In this document: piece after piece, positions 28,853 through 40,169 of the stretch
How the letters are laid out: each line of letters opens with the position of its first letter
How positions within the stretch are numbered: position 1 is the stretch's first letter
Origin: Archegozetes longisetosus
Lineage: Eukaryota; Arthropoda; Arachnida; Sarcoptiformes; Trhypochthoniidae
Reading direction: 5' to 3'
Assembly (NCBI GenBank): GCA_018873245.2
Contig: JAEMBT020000002.1
Coordinates: 372,001 to 436,000, forward strand
Length of the DNA: 64,000 nt
Translations under genes and position numbers: made by a program
Notes under the pieces: model-generated
Databases searched by the model: none
What the model was told of the DNA's origin: nothing
What the model saw: the letters and a program-made list of their open reading frames with translations, nothing else

Positions 28853-29421
28853 TTAAGGCTTTTCGATAGTTAAGTTCAAGTTCTATTTATTTTTATTTAT
28901 TCATATCTGCAAATATTGTCCAGAATAATGTCGAAAATTAAAAAAATTTTCTGACTGATGTATAGATCTTCAAATTAAGTCCCAATACAAGTTTCAAAAT
29001 TGGCTTTCATTTACGTTCGGATCGATTCAAGTCAAATGTAATCTTGAGAAGTCTGAACCTTGTTAACGCTGACCAATTGGTCAATAAATTTAGTTTAAAA
29101 CTGATATTTGAATTTGAAGTGATGAATAACTACTGTAAAATATGAACTGTAACCAAGCAATCATTTGAAAATACTGAAAATATCTCGTTCTTGTAGGCTA
29201 GGCATTGGATTTTACGAAAAGGTGATCAATTTTTGCTAAGTCAACATTTTGTCATAAGAGTAAATGTTTGGGATAGATTTTTTGCGACCGCATAACGTTA
29301 GTACTCGAAAGCATCTCTCAAATTGATGCATTTGTATTTTGGAATAATCATACATTAGGTCTCTTAGTAAACTAAATCTATTTCAGATCGTTTTTTATCT
29401 GATCAAAAATTTGACTACCAC
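28853..29421. other. Intergenic
   Basis: Nothing recognised before the inverted-repeat element at 29422. Confidence 0.5.
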
Positions 29422-30092
29422 TAGAGGTCGAACATGAAACCCTAAATACATTGGGAACCTGTTAAAAACTCAAGCCCGTACGCTTTTGGTTTGGGTTGGG
29501 TTTGAGTATTTTTCTCAAAAATACGTGTATAAATAAGATTATGATTTTATATTAAACACAAATTATGCGAATATCATGAAATCAGTGGTAGAATGTATTA
29601 ATATCCGAAATACGAGAACTTCTAGTGCAAATATTGCTACTAATGTTAAAGTTGACTGCAGTCTCGAAACTTTATTAATATTACGGATGTAACAGTTTCA
29701 AGTAATGAAAGCCATGTTGAGGTATAGAATTATTTGAATTCAACTCAAAATTTTATATGAATATCTCTATAATGCAGTTTTGAGCACGAGATAAATTAAA
29801 ATATTCGCATCTTTTCATAACTTTAGAGCATTCGCCATGAATTACTACTGCAAATTGTCTAGTGAGAGAATCTTAGTTACACTGGTATTACATTATCTGC
29901 TGACTGGAGTAATGTTGACAAATTACTACCTATAGGATCAAACTTTGATTTGCATCAAAATACCTGACAGAATGTAATAATTTTATAATAATGAATCAAA
30001 TTCTTTAATAAAGTATTGAACATTTGTAATTTTTACGGGTTAAGTTTTTCAACGGGTTCCCAATGGGTTTAGAGTTTCATGTTCGACCTCTA
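29422..30092. mobile_element. Non-autonomous inverted-repeat element, about 0.67 kb
   Basis: Terminal inverted repeats of about 58 bp at 29422-29480 and 30035-30092 share TAGAGGTCGAACATGAAAC at the outer end and match at about 85 percent overall. The interior has no transposase. The style (GTCGAAC.. ends) suits hAT-type MITEs, but a clean 8-bp target duplication is not visible. Confidence 0.65.
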
Positions 30093-30463
30093 CCACCGCT
30101 CTTGTCAACGAATGTAAATTATTGACGACTGCAACAAGATGTCAAAGTTATTATGATGCGGACTGAAGTGTAATTGAAGAAACAAGTTGTTCAATAGTGT
30201 TGTCGGACTAAGGGTCAAACAGATTGACCAAAGTTGTTGCAAAGTTTCAAACTTTTAGGACAAATTTTTGGGGTCTCAAATGTTTTTGTTGGTTTACGCT
30301 CAATTATTTTTCAGTAATTCTTAATGAAAGATGTTTCAAATAAACGATTAGTGGAACAATCTGTAGAATTATTAGTTAACGATCAAAGTATAACTGTAGT
30401 GCGTGATGTACAGAATTGAAACAAACTTATTTATTTGCATCGTTTTTAAATAAGTGACAACAT

Positions 30464-31255
30464 TTATTCGTACAACTTAGTAAAAAGAGGTTCCATTGCT
30501 TCGTACCACACCTGATACCCTTGACTTGTCAAATGTTTTCCATCCTTAAATAATCCAACTTTTTCATTGCCATTAGATTCTAGAAAGTGCAAGCCCATAT
30601 CCAGAAAAAAGACATCTTTGCCGTCAGCATTTTTTGCAATCAAAGCATTGATGTGTTTTACTTTAGTTTGTCCGTCAGAGTCGCTTCGAGGCGTTATTCC
30701 CAAGGATATTATTTTACTATTTGGCAGTTTAGCTCTTAGTTCTTTGATTATTTCTGTGATTCCGTGAGCAATATCTGCTTCTGTTGGACCCGAATGCTGA
30801 ATATTGTTCGTACCTTTATTTGGAAGAGAAAATTTAATGTTTCGATACTTTTGAAAGCATTAGAGATTTTGAAATCTATTCAAATGAATCCAAAAACTAT
30901 TACCAATTAATAGCACGACTACTTTAGGGTTAAGTCCATCCATTTCATGATTCTGTATTCTCCACAACACATTCTGTGTCGTATCACCTCCAATGCCATA
31001 ATTAAAAGCACCTCTATTCGCAAAGTGCTTATCCCAAACTTCTTTTCCTTCTGTGAGCCAATGAGATGTTATCGAATCTCCAAGAAATACAACTTTGATT
31101 TCGCTCTTGTGATCGTGACTTCTCTTTAGCATTGATTCATGAACTTTGAGCCAATTTTCAGTTTCTGAAGTTCTTTCTTGTGGTTCCCATGGATTGACAG
31201 CAGTTGATGAGTGAGTTATACAGAAGATGCCAAGTAATACGATTACCAACTTCAT
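30464..31255 (-). CDS. Secreted SGNH/GDSL hydrolase, PAF-acetylhydrolase-like, copy 2
   Basis: Two exons on the minus strand, 31255-30904 and 30813-30464, phase 1, 233 residues. Signal peptide MKLVIVLLGIFCITHSSTAV. Block I VVFLGDSITSHW with the normal GDS, block II NYGIGGDTTQNVLWRIQNHE, block III LIGTNN across the intron, block V DGKHLTSQGY. This looks fully catalytic, unlike copy 1 with its GAS. The intron sits at the same place as in the other copies. It is head to head with defensin-like copy 2, 0.6 kb away. Confidence 0.88.
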
Positions 31256-31300
31256 GATTGATGTTATGTGTTTCGTTTTAATTATTAACTTCGTTCTACT

Positions 31301-31308
31301 TATATATA
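31301..31308 (-). promoter_or_regulatory. TATA-like box of SGNH copy 2
   Basis: TATATATA about 50 bp upstream of the ATG on the minus strand. Confidence 0.4.
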
Positions 31309-31791
31309 GCAGGAAATATTGCTTCTCTACTAAGATATCATTTCATACGTCTATAACTATTACTCATGAAAGTATAACAAATGTTAATAATCGGTTAAGA
31401 TTATAATTTTTAGTAATCAGCAAGGCTCGAGTCTTGGATTTTGTAGTTTTTAAAACTTTTAATTTTGCTGTTCAATCTCTTATGAGCTTTTTATTGGGTT
31501 TGTATTCGGATGTAGTTAAATTTGAAATACTTCTAACGAATCTATTAGTAGATAAAAAGATTGTCTAACAAATACTAGGAATTAAATTTGCAGAATCTAG
31601 AATTCATCGTCACCCAATAACCCGAATAATACGTAATAATTACAATAAATTTGTTTGTCAAAAATTAATTTGTGATTTCAAGTTCATATAATTGGGGGAT
31701 TATTTATTCAGCAATCAGTTTGTCATAGATATAACAATAGCAGTGGAAAAACTATAATTTGAAACTATGATTTTGCTGAGCATTCTCAAAG

Positions 31792-31799
31792 TATATAAA
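31792..31799 (+). promoter_or_regulatory. TATA-like box of defensin-like copy 2
   Basis: TATATAAA about 60 bp upstream of the ATG. Confidence 0.45.
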
Positions 31800-31852
31800 C
31801 CAAGAAAACAAACTATTCTACTATTTGTTTGGCTCGTCAAAGTTGGTCACAA

Positions 31853-32214
31853 ATGAAGTCAGCAAATATTCTGATTTTTCTTTACGTTACTCTTTTCTCA
31901 GAAAAAGGTAAAAAATTCAAATTTTGAAACCATCTAAAATGTGAATTCATGATTTTTCTCAAATTTTAGTCAATTGTCAATGCAGTGAAACAGACAATCA
32001 GATATGTAGACAAACAGCACCTCCTGGACCGAGTGGTATCTTCACATACAGCAGATGCCAGCAACTTAACGGTCAAGGCCGTAATTGTATTTTCAAATGC
32101 AATCAATTTCAATGTAATAATGCTTGTGCTGGTCGTGGAAATGGTTGGCGAAGAGGGTATTGTGCCTATGATATGCTTAGGAATCAATCGACTTGTATAT
32201 GTTATAAAGTATGA
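31853..32214 (+). CDS. Secreted Cys-rich defensin-like peptide, copy 2
   Basis: Two exons, 31853-31907 and 31970-32214, 99 residues. Exon 1 is exactly the same length (55 nt) as in copy 1. The ten Cys of copy 1 are all conserved, and the shared stretch APPGPSGIFTYSRCQ aligns with PPGPTGVFTFSRCQ of copy 1. The C-terminal CSalpha-beta pattern is CNQFQCNNAC, then GYC, then CIC. One additional Cys (VNC against VNG in copy 1) is at the expected signal-peptide cleavage point and may be removed. A secreted antimicrobial role is inferred. Confidence 0.75.
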
Positions 32215-33098
32215 CAACTGAGATAATAATAAAGATTATAAGAGAGATAAAAATAGAGATTAGAATCATGAGAACTACTCCCAATCTTACTTGTTAGATA
32301 CATTCAAAAATTCTTATTATTTTTACAACTAGAATAATGAATGAAATTGAAAATCAATTACTTTTATCTATCAATATTTTAGTATTAAGAGAAGTATTTT
32401 TCACTAATTTATTTTTCATTTCGATTTGGATTAGACCTGTGAGCAATTTCATAAGTTTTTCCTATTATTGTTTATTTAACCTTACAATTTGATAAAACCA
32501 ACATTTACAATATAATCAATCGTATCGAACTTATACAAGCAGCTAATTTTTAACTTATTCACTAAACAAGATATAGGTTTTGTAATATACTATTTGCATA
32601 GCTGTATAAGCTCTGATATTGGGGTTTTATTAAAACAAGTAGATGAAGAAATCGAGTATGCATTGAACAGATCGTGGATTTTCTCATTGTCGTGTCTCAT
32701 TTGATTGATTTGATTTTTATTTAAAAAAGAAGAAAATTCCAATTCCTATGGCTTGACAATAACGCATTTATTTATTACGAAACCAATGCTTAATATTGGT
32801 ATAAATATTAATTTTATTTTGCAAACGGGGTTAAAACTCAACAGCAACTCGGGAGATTGGGAATTGAAAATATGTTTGGTTATTTATCCAAATAAAATGA
32901 TAAATATATTAGCGATTAGAAATGATAGCGAATTTCTAAACAATATCCTATTCTCTATTTTTCTAATATCTCAATGTTTCAAATTATTGAATGAAGGACA
33001 AAAATGTGATGCAAAACATTTTAAAACTATTATTGATTAAAAAATACGACTGAAAAAACAGGAAAAGCTATAGATTTGCAGAAGTATAAGTTGAGCGT
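32215..33098. other. Intergenic
   Basis: A plus-strand open frame at 32753-33040 (95 codons) has no recognisable features and was not called. Nothing else seen. Confidence 0.5.
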
Positions 33099-33935
33099 CT
33101 ATTCATATAACTTCTTGAACAATGGTTCCATAGTTTCGTACCAAACTTTATAACCTTCAGCTGTAAGATGTGCGCCATCAACAAAGAGTCCTGGCTTCTC
33201 AACTCCTGGTGAGTCTTCGAAGTGTGAGTGCATATCCAAATAAAAGATACTCTTATTATCGGCATTCTTAGCAATCAGAGCATTACAGCGATGGACTTTG
33301 TTGTCCAAGTCAACTGTATTTCTTGACAGTATACCGAGCGATAGAATCTTAGTATCTGGCAATTTAGCTAATAATTCATGTATTATCTCTTTGACGCCAT
33401 GCGCAACATCTTCTTCTGGAGTTCCTTTTATATTATTTGTCCCTTAATATTCAAATTTTTGTAAGTCATTACTTTAAGGAAATATTTCTAAAAAACGATT
33501 TGCTATCTGAAGGGAGAGATCAGTTTTTACCGATTTTGAGAACAACAATTTTAGGACTTATTCCATCGAATTCGTGATTTTGTATTCTCCACAAAACATT
33601 CTGAGTAGTATCTCCTCCAATACCGTAATTATATGCACCTCTTGGGACGTAGTATTTATTCCAGGTTTCTTTTCCGTTGCCGGTCCAGCCAGCAGTTATT
33701 GAATCGCCAAGAAATACAACTTTTATGTCGTTTTTATGAGTTTTAGTTGTGTTCAGTAGCATTTGGTGATGTGTTAACCATTCACCTGTTTTTACAATTG
33801 ATAAAAGTTTTATATATTATAGAATAGTTGAAAAGATGCATCCCTACCAGTTTTAGCTTCTGGTTCCCATGGCTTGGCGGCATTGCTCAAATCAGCCACT
33901 AAAACCAAACTCAATAATAATATAGTTGTATTCAT
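33099..33935 (-). CDS. Secreted SGNH/GDSL hydrolase, PAF-acetylhydrolase-like, copy 3
   Basis: Three exons on the minus strand: 33935-33848, 33785-33531, 33442-33099; 228 residues. Signal peptide MNTTILLLSLVLVADLSNAA, then block I VVFLGDSITAGW, block II NYGIGGDTTQNVLWRIQNHE, block III KIGTNN across the intron, block V DGAHLTAEGY. All catalytic residues are kept. It has one more intron than copies 1 and 2, inside the segment after KPWEPE, showing intron gain or loss in the family. Confidence 0.86.
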
Positions 33936-36172
33936 TTCTATATCGAGCTAATTAATCGGAACGAGAATAGCAGTAAAGTGCAAGTGAATATACTGGTACG
34001 ACTTGCCTATTTATTATTTTTTGTTAGCTAATCTTAGTATCGAATAGATAGTCAGTTGTCCTTCAGCTTAAAATCCTTTTGCATATCTACGATTGATAAT
34101 TAATTTAGAATTAGCTTATTTTGCTCAATTAATTAAATTAAAAATATGATTAATTAAATGCTTGTTAAAAGCAGTTTTCTTGAAAAGCAAACTGTAGTGA
34201 ATAACTATCTCTTACCTGAGGTGTAAATAAGTTCAGAACTATTTCTATATAGTGAAGAAGGGCCTTTCCGGGAAATAGTCTAACCCGAAAGAGTGAACTT
34301 CATTTGCCGGGATCCCGAAATTCCATTTTTCAATAAATAAACTTTCAAAAATACTTTCACAAGAAATAGTTTTGTAAAGCTATTGATAACAAGGTTCTAC
34401 TTAGTCACCGTTTCCTAAACTGCTAAGTCTTCTTATGAATTAGTATTAGTTACATCCGCACGAGCAAAAATTATTTTCCTTAAAATTCCCGTTGTTTTTT
34501 AAATTCTTTTATGATTTCCCGGGAAAATTTTTCGGGAGCAGGAAATTTTTATATACTGGAATCCCGGACCCCTATCTGCTGCTAGATATTGAACTTTTGC
34601 ATTTTAAAGTAGAGCGAAATATCTAAAGTTTTCAGATAAGATCGTTTTGAAAAGTTAGTCGAAATCTTGACAGATTTGACTTACTTTTTAAAAATTATTG
34701 TATTTATCTGAAAGACTGATTGAACAAATGTTCTAAAAATACAGTAAAAATTAGTTGATGTATAGCTTACAACGCAATATTTCGAATTTTTGATGCATCA
34801 ACGTTACAATAGTAACTAACTTAATGAATAATAAAATTTATTCAATATTATACTTATTTTATAGTTTGAAATTTAACATTGTTAAATTATTAGTTTGATT
34901 ACTAATAATTATGGTTTTGATGGACTGCTTGTTCTTTAGACAGTATAAGGATAATACTGTAATGCAACCTAAGAGCAAAAAGTTGACGCAACCAGTTCTA
35001 AAAAAATCTCTCGATACTTCGGCTATCATTGAACCTAACATGATGAATTTATCTTAGTTTCAGCTACAAATAACAAACTTTATTTTGATATTTATAACAT
35101 GTATTTATATATACCATAAGTATTTCAAAAGATTTATTGTTTCAAAAAACGTCTAGACAATATAGTAATCGTATGTAAGTCAGAATCTTATATGAAGGTG
35201 TTATTAGAGATCCGAAAAAGATTCATAATATAACAAAAATGCCATAGAGAACTATTCGGAGAAATATTAACAAAGCTGCTAATAATTTAGATATAGATCT
35301 GAAGGTTTGTTCAGGTAGGCCAAGAATATTGAAGACGAAATGAAGTGTGCACAATTTCAAATCTTGCTAATAAGCATCCGAAATATGAAAAAGTCTTGAG
35401 AAATTGGAACAAAAGAATGTTTCTATCTGGAAGAAAGAAGTCAACAGAGTTTAGTTAGAATTAAGTCACGATCTCTAGACTTTCCTCATGAAATGTATGC
35501 TAAAGGGAATTGAAGTGTCTATTGTCTTTAATGGCGCTAAAATTAACTATTAATTTTTCATAATATATATTTTATATTTAATATATAATTAATATATAAA
35601 ATATCATTATTATATATCGATGAATAAAAAAGTTATATAAAAACATAAAATGACAATTTTTTGCTCTGAAGTTTACAATAATATGCTAGCAGTCAGATAT
35701 GCAAATCAAATTCGAGAAATATTGATTAATCATTCTGAATAAATGCAACCAAAATCGATGTTCAAAGTGATGAAACGATTCAATAGCAAAGTAATCGATT
35801 AGGCTGACAATTTATTACTTTATATCAAATTTTTGAATAAAACAATTTTGGCTAATATTCAGGACAAATAAAATTACCATGATCAAACAGTAGCGATATT
35901 GTTAATAATAAGAGTTCTACTCTATACATCTAAAACCACAACATATAAACTTAAAACAGCTAAAACAATTGATCTAAAAACATAAAACCGAAGTAGACAT
36001 AAAGTCGAAAATATTATATCTCAGACACAAAATCTAAACCATATAATCGAATAACAAAATATCGATTGTAATATCAGTCGAATCAGAAATAACTAAAATT
36101 TTCCACAGTTTAATATCTACAAGTGCTTATTGATATGTTTCAAATACAAATAATCAGATTTAATCAGACCAT
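33936..36172. other. Intergenic with transposon debris
   Basis: Around 34258-34575 there are CCGGGAAA/TCCCGG-rich ends (GGGCCTTTCCGGGAAA left, AATCCCGGACCCCTA right) that look like a decayed hAT-type non-autonomous element. A Tc1-like relic follows at about 35190-35520. A short AT palindromic region lies at 35565-35620. No intact gene. Confidence 0.45.
35190..35520 (+). mobile_element. Possible Tc1-like transposase relic
   Basis: Reading about 35255-35345 gives INKAANNLDIDL followed by VCSGRPRILKTK, like the linker after the helix-turn-helix of Tc1 transposases (SGRPRK type). Later segments show ANKHPKYEK. Stops and shifts are frequent; ends were not found. Confidence 0.4.
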
Positions 36173-38642
36173 TATATGAAAACCTTATTTCCAAAAGGGC
36201 TTAAAGGACATTTTTAGAGAAATTGAGTTAACTATTTGTTTTAATAGATTTTTTGGGCGAGAAATCCGATAAATATATCTGTTTCTCTCTAAATCTAGTC
36301 TCTCATATGTGAAATTGATGTTGAAATTCGAGGTTTTTCCAGAAAGGCTTAAAATTTTCAGAGATTTTCTCCAAAAAAGGCTTAAATACAATCTATCAAA
36401 TAGGAAATCAGAAATCTATCATATGACTCGCACATGTTAGGCATTTCAATACTTATTTGACTGATATATCAACATAAATAAAACTAATTATAGTGATTAT
36501 TAGTAATTTCAGCCAATAATATTTAAAAAAAGTTATGTATGATATCAATGATTCTTATTTGGAAAGCGTTTCAAACGAATATCTTGGTGTGGGCAGAAAA
36601 AGAAAATTAAATGCCAATAATTGGAAGAAAAATAAGAAAAAGTATGAAATTTACTCATCAAAAATGTAAAACGCCCAAAATATCATGCAGTCATTCAAGT
36701 CAGTTCTGTGATGCTATGAGTCTATCAAATGATGTAATCAAAGCGATTTTTGATAATTTCTATATGAAACCGGATAAATTATCACAATATTCCATGCTAT
36801 CAGCTTTGATGACTTCAGATATCCCCACAAGAAACAAATCTAAAATCAACAGCAAAATACGAAATATTACAATTTATTATATCCCTAATGGAGAAAGAAT
36901 GATCAAAGTCTGTGCAAAGACATTCAGATCGATATTCCAGGTCAGTGAAAAAAGAACTAAAAACATTGCTAAGTATGTTAAAATTAATAACAACATAAGA
37001 CCTGAAGGAAGAGGTGGATCGAGATTAACACCAATTCAATTGGAAGATAGGATGAGTAAAATTGAAAAAATAAGAGAACACATCAGCAAATTCAAATGTA
37101 TTCCTCATCATTATAACAGAAAAAAACTCGAATAGACAGTATCTTTCTTCCAACTTGAGTGTATCAGAGATACACAGACAGTACCTTATCGAGAACAGCG
37201 CTTTTAAAGTCTCTTATTTGTAATACTACAATGTTTTTGTCTCTGATTTCAATATTGGTTTCGGCACTCCGAGAAAGGATATTTGTTCTTTTGTGTCAAA
37301 TATAATTGTATCATTCGCACAGAGACTGATATAGATAATAAGAAAAAATGATTTGTGAACTTATGCTACATAAACACAGAGCCAGAAAATTTTATGAATT
37401 AATGAATGAAGTTGAAGAGAATAGAGTGACAATATGCTTCGATCTGATGCAAAATCAAGAACTTCCGAGAACTCCAGTCACAGAAGCATATTATTCAAGA
37501 CAACTCTGGGTTTATTTTTTAGGGATCGTTATTCACCGAGGGAAAGACTCAGTACAAAGTCATGATGATGTCTTTTTCTACACATGGGCTGAATATCAAG
37601 CTGGAAGAGGCTGTAACGTGATCGGTAGTGCAGTCTACAGCTTTCTCAATGATTTTTTGAAAGATGACAAAAATAAAAACTTAAAGTCAATTCGTATGAT
37701 ATGTGATTCATGTGGAGGACAGAACAAGAACTATGCATTGCTGACAATGTTCAACATTCTTGCAATTCAATTCAAAATTGAAATCGAATGGATATTCCCA
37801 ATAGTAGGACATTCATACATGCCACCAGATCGAACCTTCGGTAGAGTTGAAAAGTTTATTAGGAAGCATGAAACATTATTAGTTCCTGAAGAATAGTATG
37901 AAATTTTTAATAAAGTTGGTCAAATACGCAAAATATCTGTAGACTGGAAGCTCTTTAACTGGAAAACATTAGCATCAAACATCTTGAAATCAAAACAAAA
38001 ATTCAAAATTTCTGAAGCCAAGAGAATCATAATAAATCCTAATAAAAAGCTCAGAATTCTCGCTAAGTCATATAGCGGTTCATTCAATCAATATGATATT
38101 CTAAAAAGAGGCAAAAACTTTAATAAAACGAATCTAAAAGAATTATCTTTGAAGAGTTACGTGAAACCCATCAAACTTAATGATATAAAAAACTAATTGC
38201 GAATATTGGTATCAATGAAAACCACGAGGCATTCAAATTTTATAAATACGTGGAAACTGAATCACAATTTGGTGTTCTCTCAAGTGAAGAGGAAGATTAA
38301 TTTTCTATTATAATAGGATCCCAATTGATAATTGTTAGCATAAAGAGCAACACTAAGACAGATCTAGTAATAATTACGCATGGATTTAGGCCTTTATGGA
38401 AAAAAGCTTTTAATTTTTTTTCAAAAGGGATTAAATCCAAAAATCATATATAGAAAAAACTTTGTTCAAGGTGATTAGGATTTTTTTCTTATTATTTTTC
38501 TATCCAACATCAATCAAAATATTAATAAAATTTGACTACTTCTAGCATTTTTCGCGCGTATCATTCTTGAAACGTTTTTTATATTTTTCTCTAACTTCCA
38601 TTTTTTGGATTTAAGCCCTTTTGGAAATAAGGTTTTCATATA
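36173..38642 (+). mobile_element. DNA transposon with 33-bp TIRs carrying a DUF7869-like DDE gene
   Basis: The left end 36173-36205 and right end 38610-38642 are essentially perfect inverted copies (TATATGAAAACCTTATTTCC on the left). Short copies of AAGGCTTAAA recur just inside the left end (about 36345, 36375) and a GGGATTAAAT relative lies inside the right end, like subterminal transposase-binding repeats. The single gene inside (36535-38300) is in the middle of the 2.47-kb element. A target duplication is hard to separate from the TATA at the ends. The element is defective because the gene has several shifts and stops. Confidence 0.8.
36535..38300 (+). pseudogene. DUF7869-like transposase candidate, decayed
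   Basis: The pieces follow the order of an abundant arthropod protein family (DUF7869-type, normally found as uncharacterised predictions): RKRKLNANNWKKNKKK near the start; a Cys cluster (KISCSHSSQFC); IKVCAKTFRSIFQVSEK; KFKCIPHHYN; FNIGFGTPRKDICSF (in another frame, about 37248); VTICFDLMQNQELPRTP; YYSRQLWVYFLGI; MICDSCGGQNKNYALL; GHSYMPPDRTFGRVEK; a C-terminal part from about 37984 ending in SSEEED at 38300. An RNase H-like DDE core is suggested by Asp in CFDLMQN, Asp in CDSCGGQ and Glu in GRVEK. Damage: a frameshift near 36665, stops and shifts at 37135-37347, TAG at 37894-37896 and a frameshift near 38193. Confidence 0.75.
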
Positions 38643-39172
38643 TCCTTTAACTACTAACTTATCACGATTTTATTAGATTTAACTGTTTCACATATTCCAT
38701 ACGTATCTTTAATCACTTCTTAATATAAATAATAAAATGTTAATGAATTTTAGTGGGCGTTAGAAGTATTGAATACTTTGAAACTATTAATGGTTAACAA
38801 TGTATATAAAGCAAAAGGTGACTAATTATTTCAACTTGTCGGAGTACTTTTATGTAAAAGTACACTTTATAAACTATTATAAGATTCCTTTAAAATGATT
38901 TTAGACTATAAGAACTTGGTTTAATAAGTCGTTAATATATTGTTTTTCGACAATATATGTTTCGGTTTTATGTACATTTCGATGAAAAAATGATTCGGAT
39001 AAAAATTTTAGATTAAAAGAAACTTTCGATTTTAAGAAATTAGATCTTATGATTTAGACATTTTGTTTTTAGTCGTTTAGTAATAGACTCAATAATAACG
39101 AGTAAATAATGCAAAAATGTCGTTAATCGCGAATTCAACAGAACTTAATAGAGGATTGTACTCACAAGGAAC

Positions 39173-39768
39173 GTTACCTAAGTTAAATTTTTTTCTTAAC
39201 GATACTTACACAGCATAAAGTACTCAGGGAGAGTATTCAAATGCGCTAAAAATGAGCTGCTCAAATTCATGCATAATAACGGCAGGGGATGTCAAACATA
39301 TTTATGTTTGAAACTTTAAAGCCCTTTACCGGCTTACTTCTTGTTCCGAGCTCCTTGTTGTCGATTACAATATTGTAGAACTCGATTAGTTTTTTCGAAT
39401 GGTGCACCTTATGGTGCTGATAAATAACATTTTATATATCATGATAAATTGAATTGAGATATTAAGCATTTTAAATACCTTGCCTATAAACATTTCTATC
39501 ACGTGAATTCGCATGAATTTGAGCAGAGGTGTTCATCGGAGCCAAAATGCTGGCCCGACCCGACAATATTCCAATAAACGCCTCTAAATTTGAAACAAGA
39601 AGTAAGCCGGTAAAGGACTTTAAAGTTTCAAATATAAATATGTTTGACATCCCCTGCCGTTATTTTGCATGAATTTGAGCAGCTCATTTTTAGTGCATTT
39701 GAATATTCTCCCTGAGTACTTTATACTGTGTAAGTATCATTAAGAAAAAAATATGTAACTTGGGTAAC
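39173..39768. mobile_element. Foldback element with about 172-bp inverted arms
   Basis: The left arm 39173-39343 and right arm 39594-39768 match at more than 90 percent in inverted orientation, beginning with GTTACC and including CAGGGGATGTCAAACATATT. The 250-bp loop contains a further copy of GCATGAATTTGAGCAG from the arm. No coding sequence. A young MITE or foldback element. Confidence 0.85.
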
Positions 39769-40169
39769 TTTCTTGTCAGTATTGTCTAATCATTTTACTC
39801 AAGCACTTGACTTCTGACTCAATGCTTTGAATTCTGATAAAGTAGCCAAATCTTTTGATGACATGATGTGGTAGTGAACGCGACTTCAAAAGTACTTCAA
39901 TTCTTACACTCCTATGTCAAGTTATTTAACATTTAAGATAAGAAGTAAATTCCTAACTGATTTCAAAGCTTTAGATATCATTGAATGTAATCAATGTCTT
40001 GATCTCTAGTTTTTGAAATAAATTTATAAAAATTTTCAGATTGCAAGAAAATTTTCAGATACTTATTATCAATATTACAAAAGAACGATAAATATTGTAA
40101 TACTAGCGATGAGATTGCGCTCTCAACTACTGTTAATTTTAAAGGATGACCTTTGATGTGAGAACTCAG

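Noticed and set aside
32753..33040. 95-codon plus frame
   Set aside because: No family features, no signal peptide, AT-driven composition.
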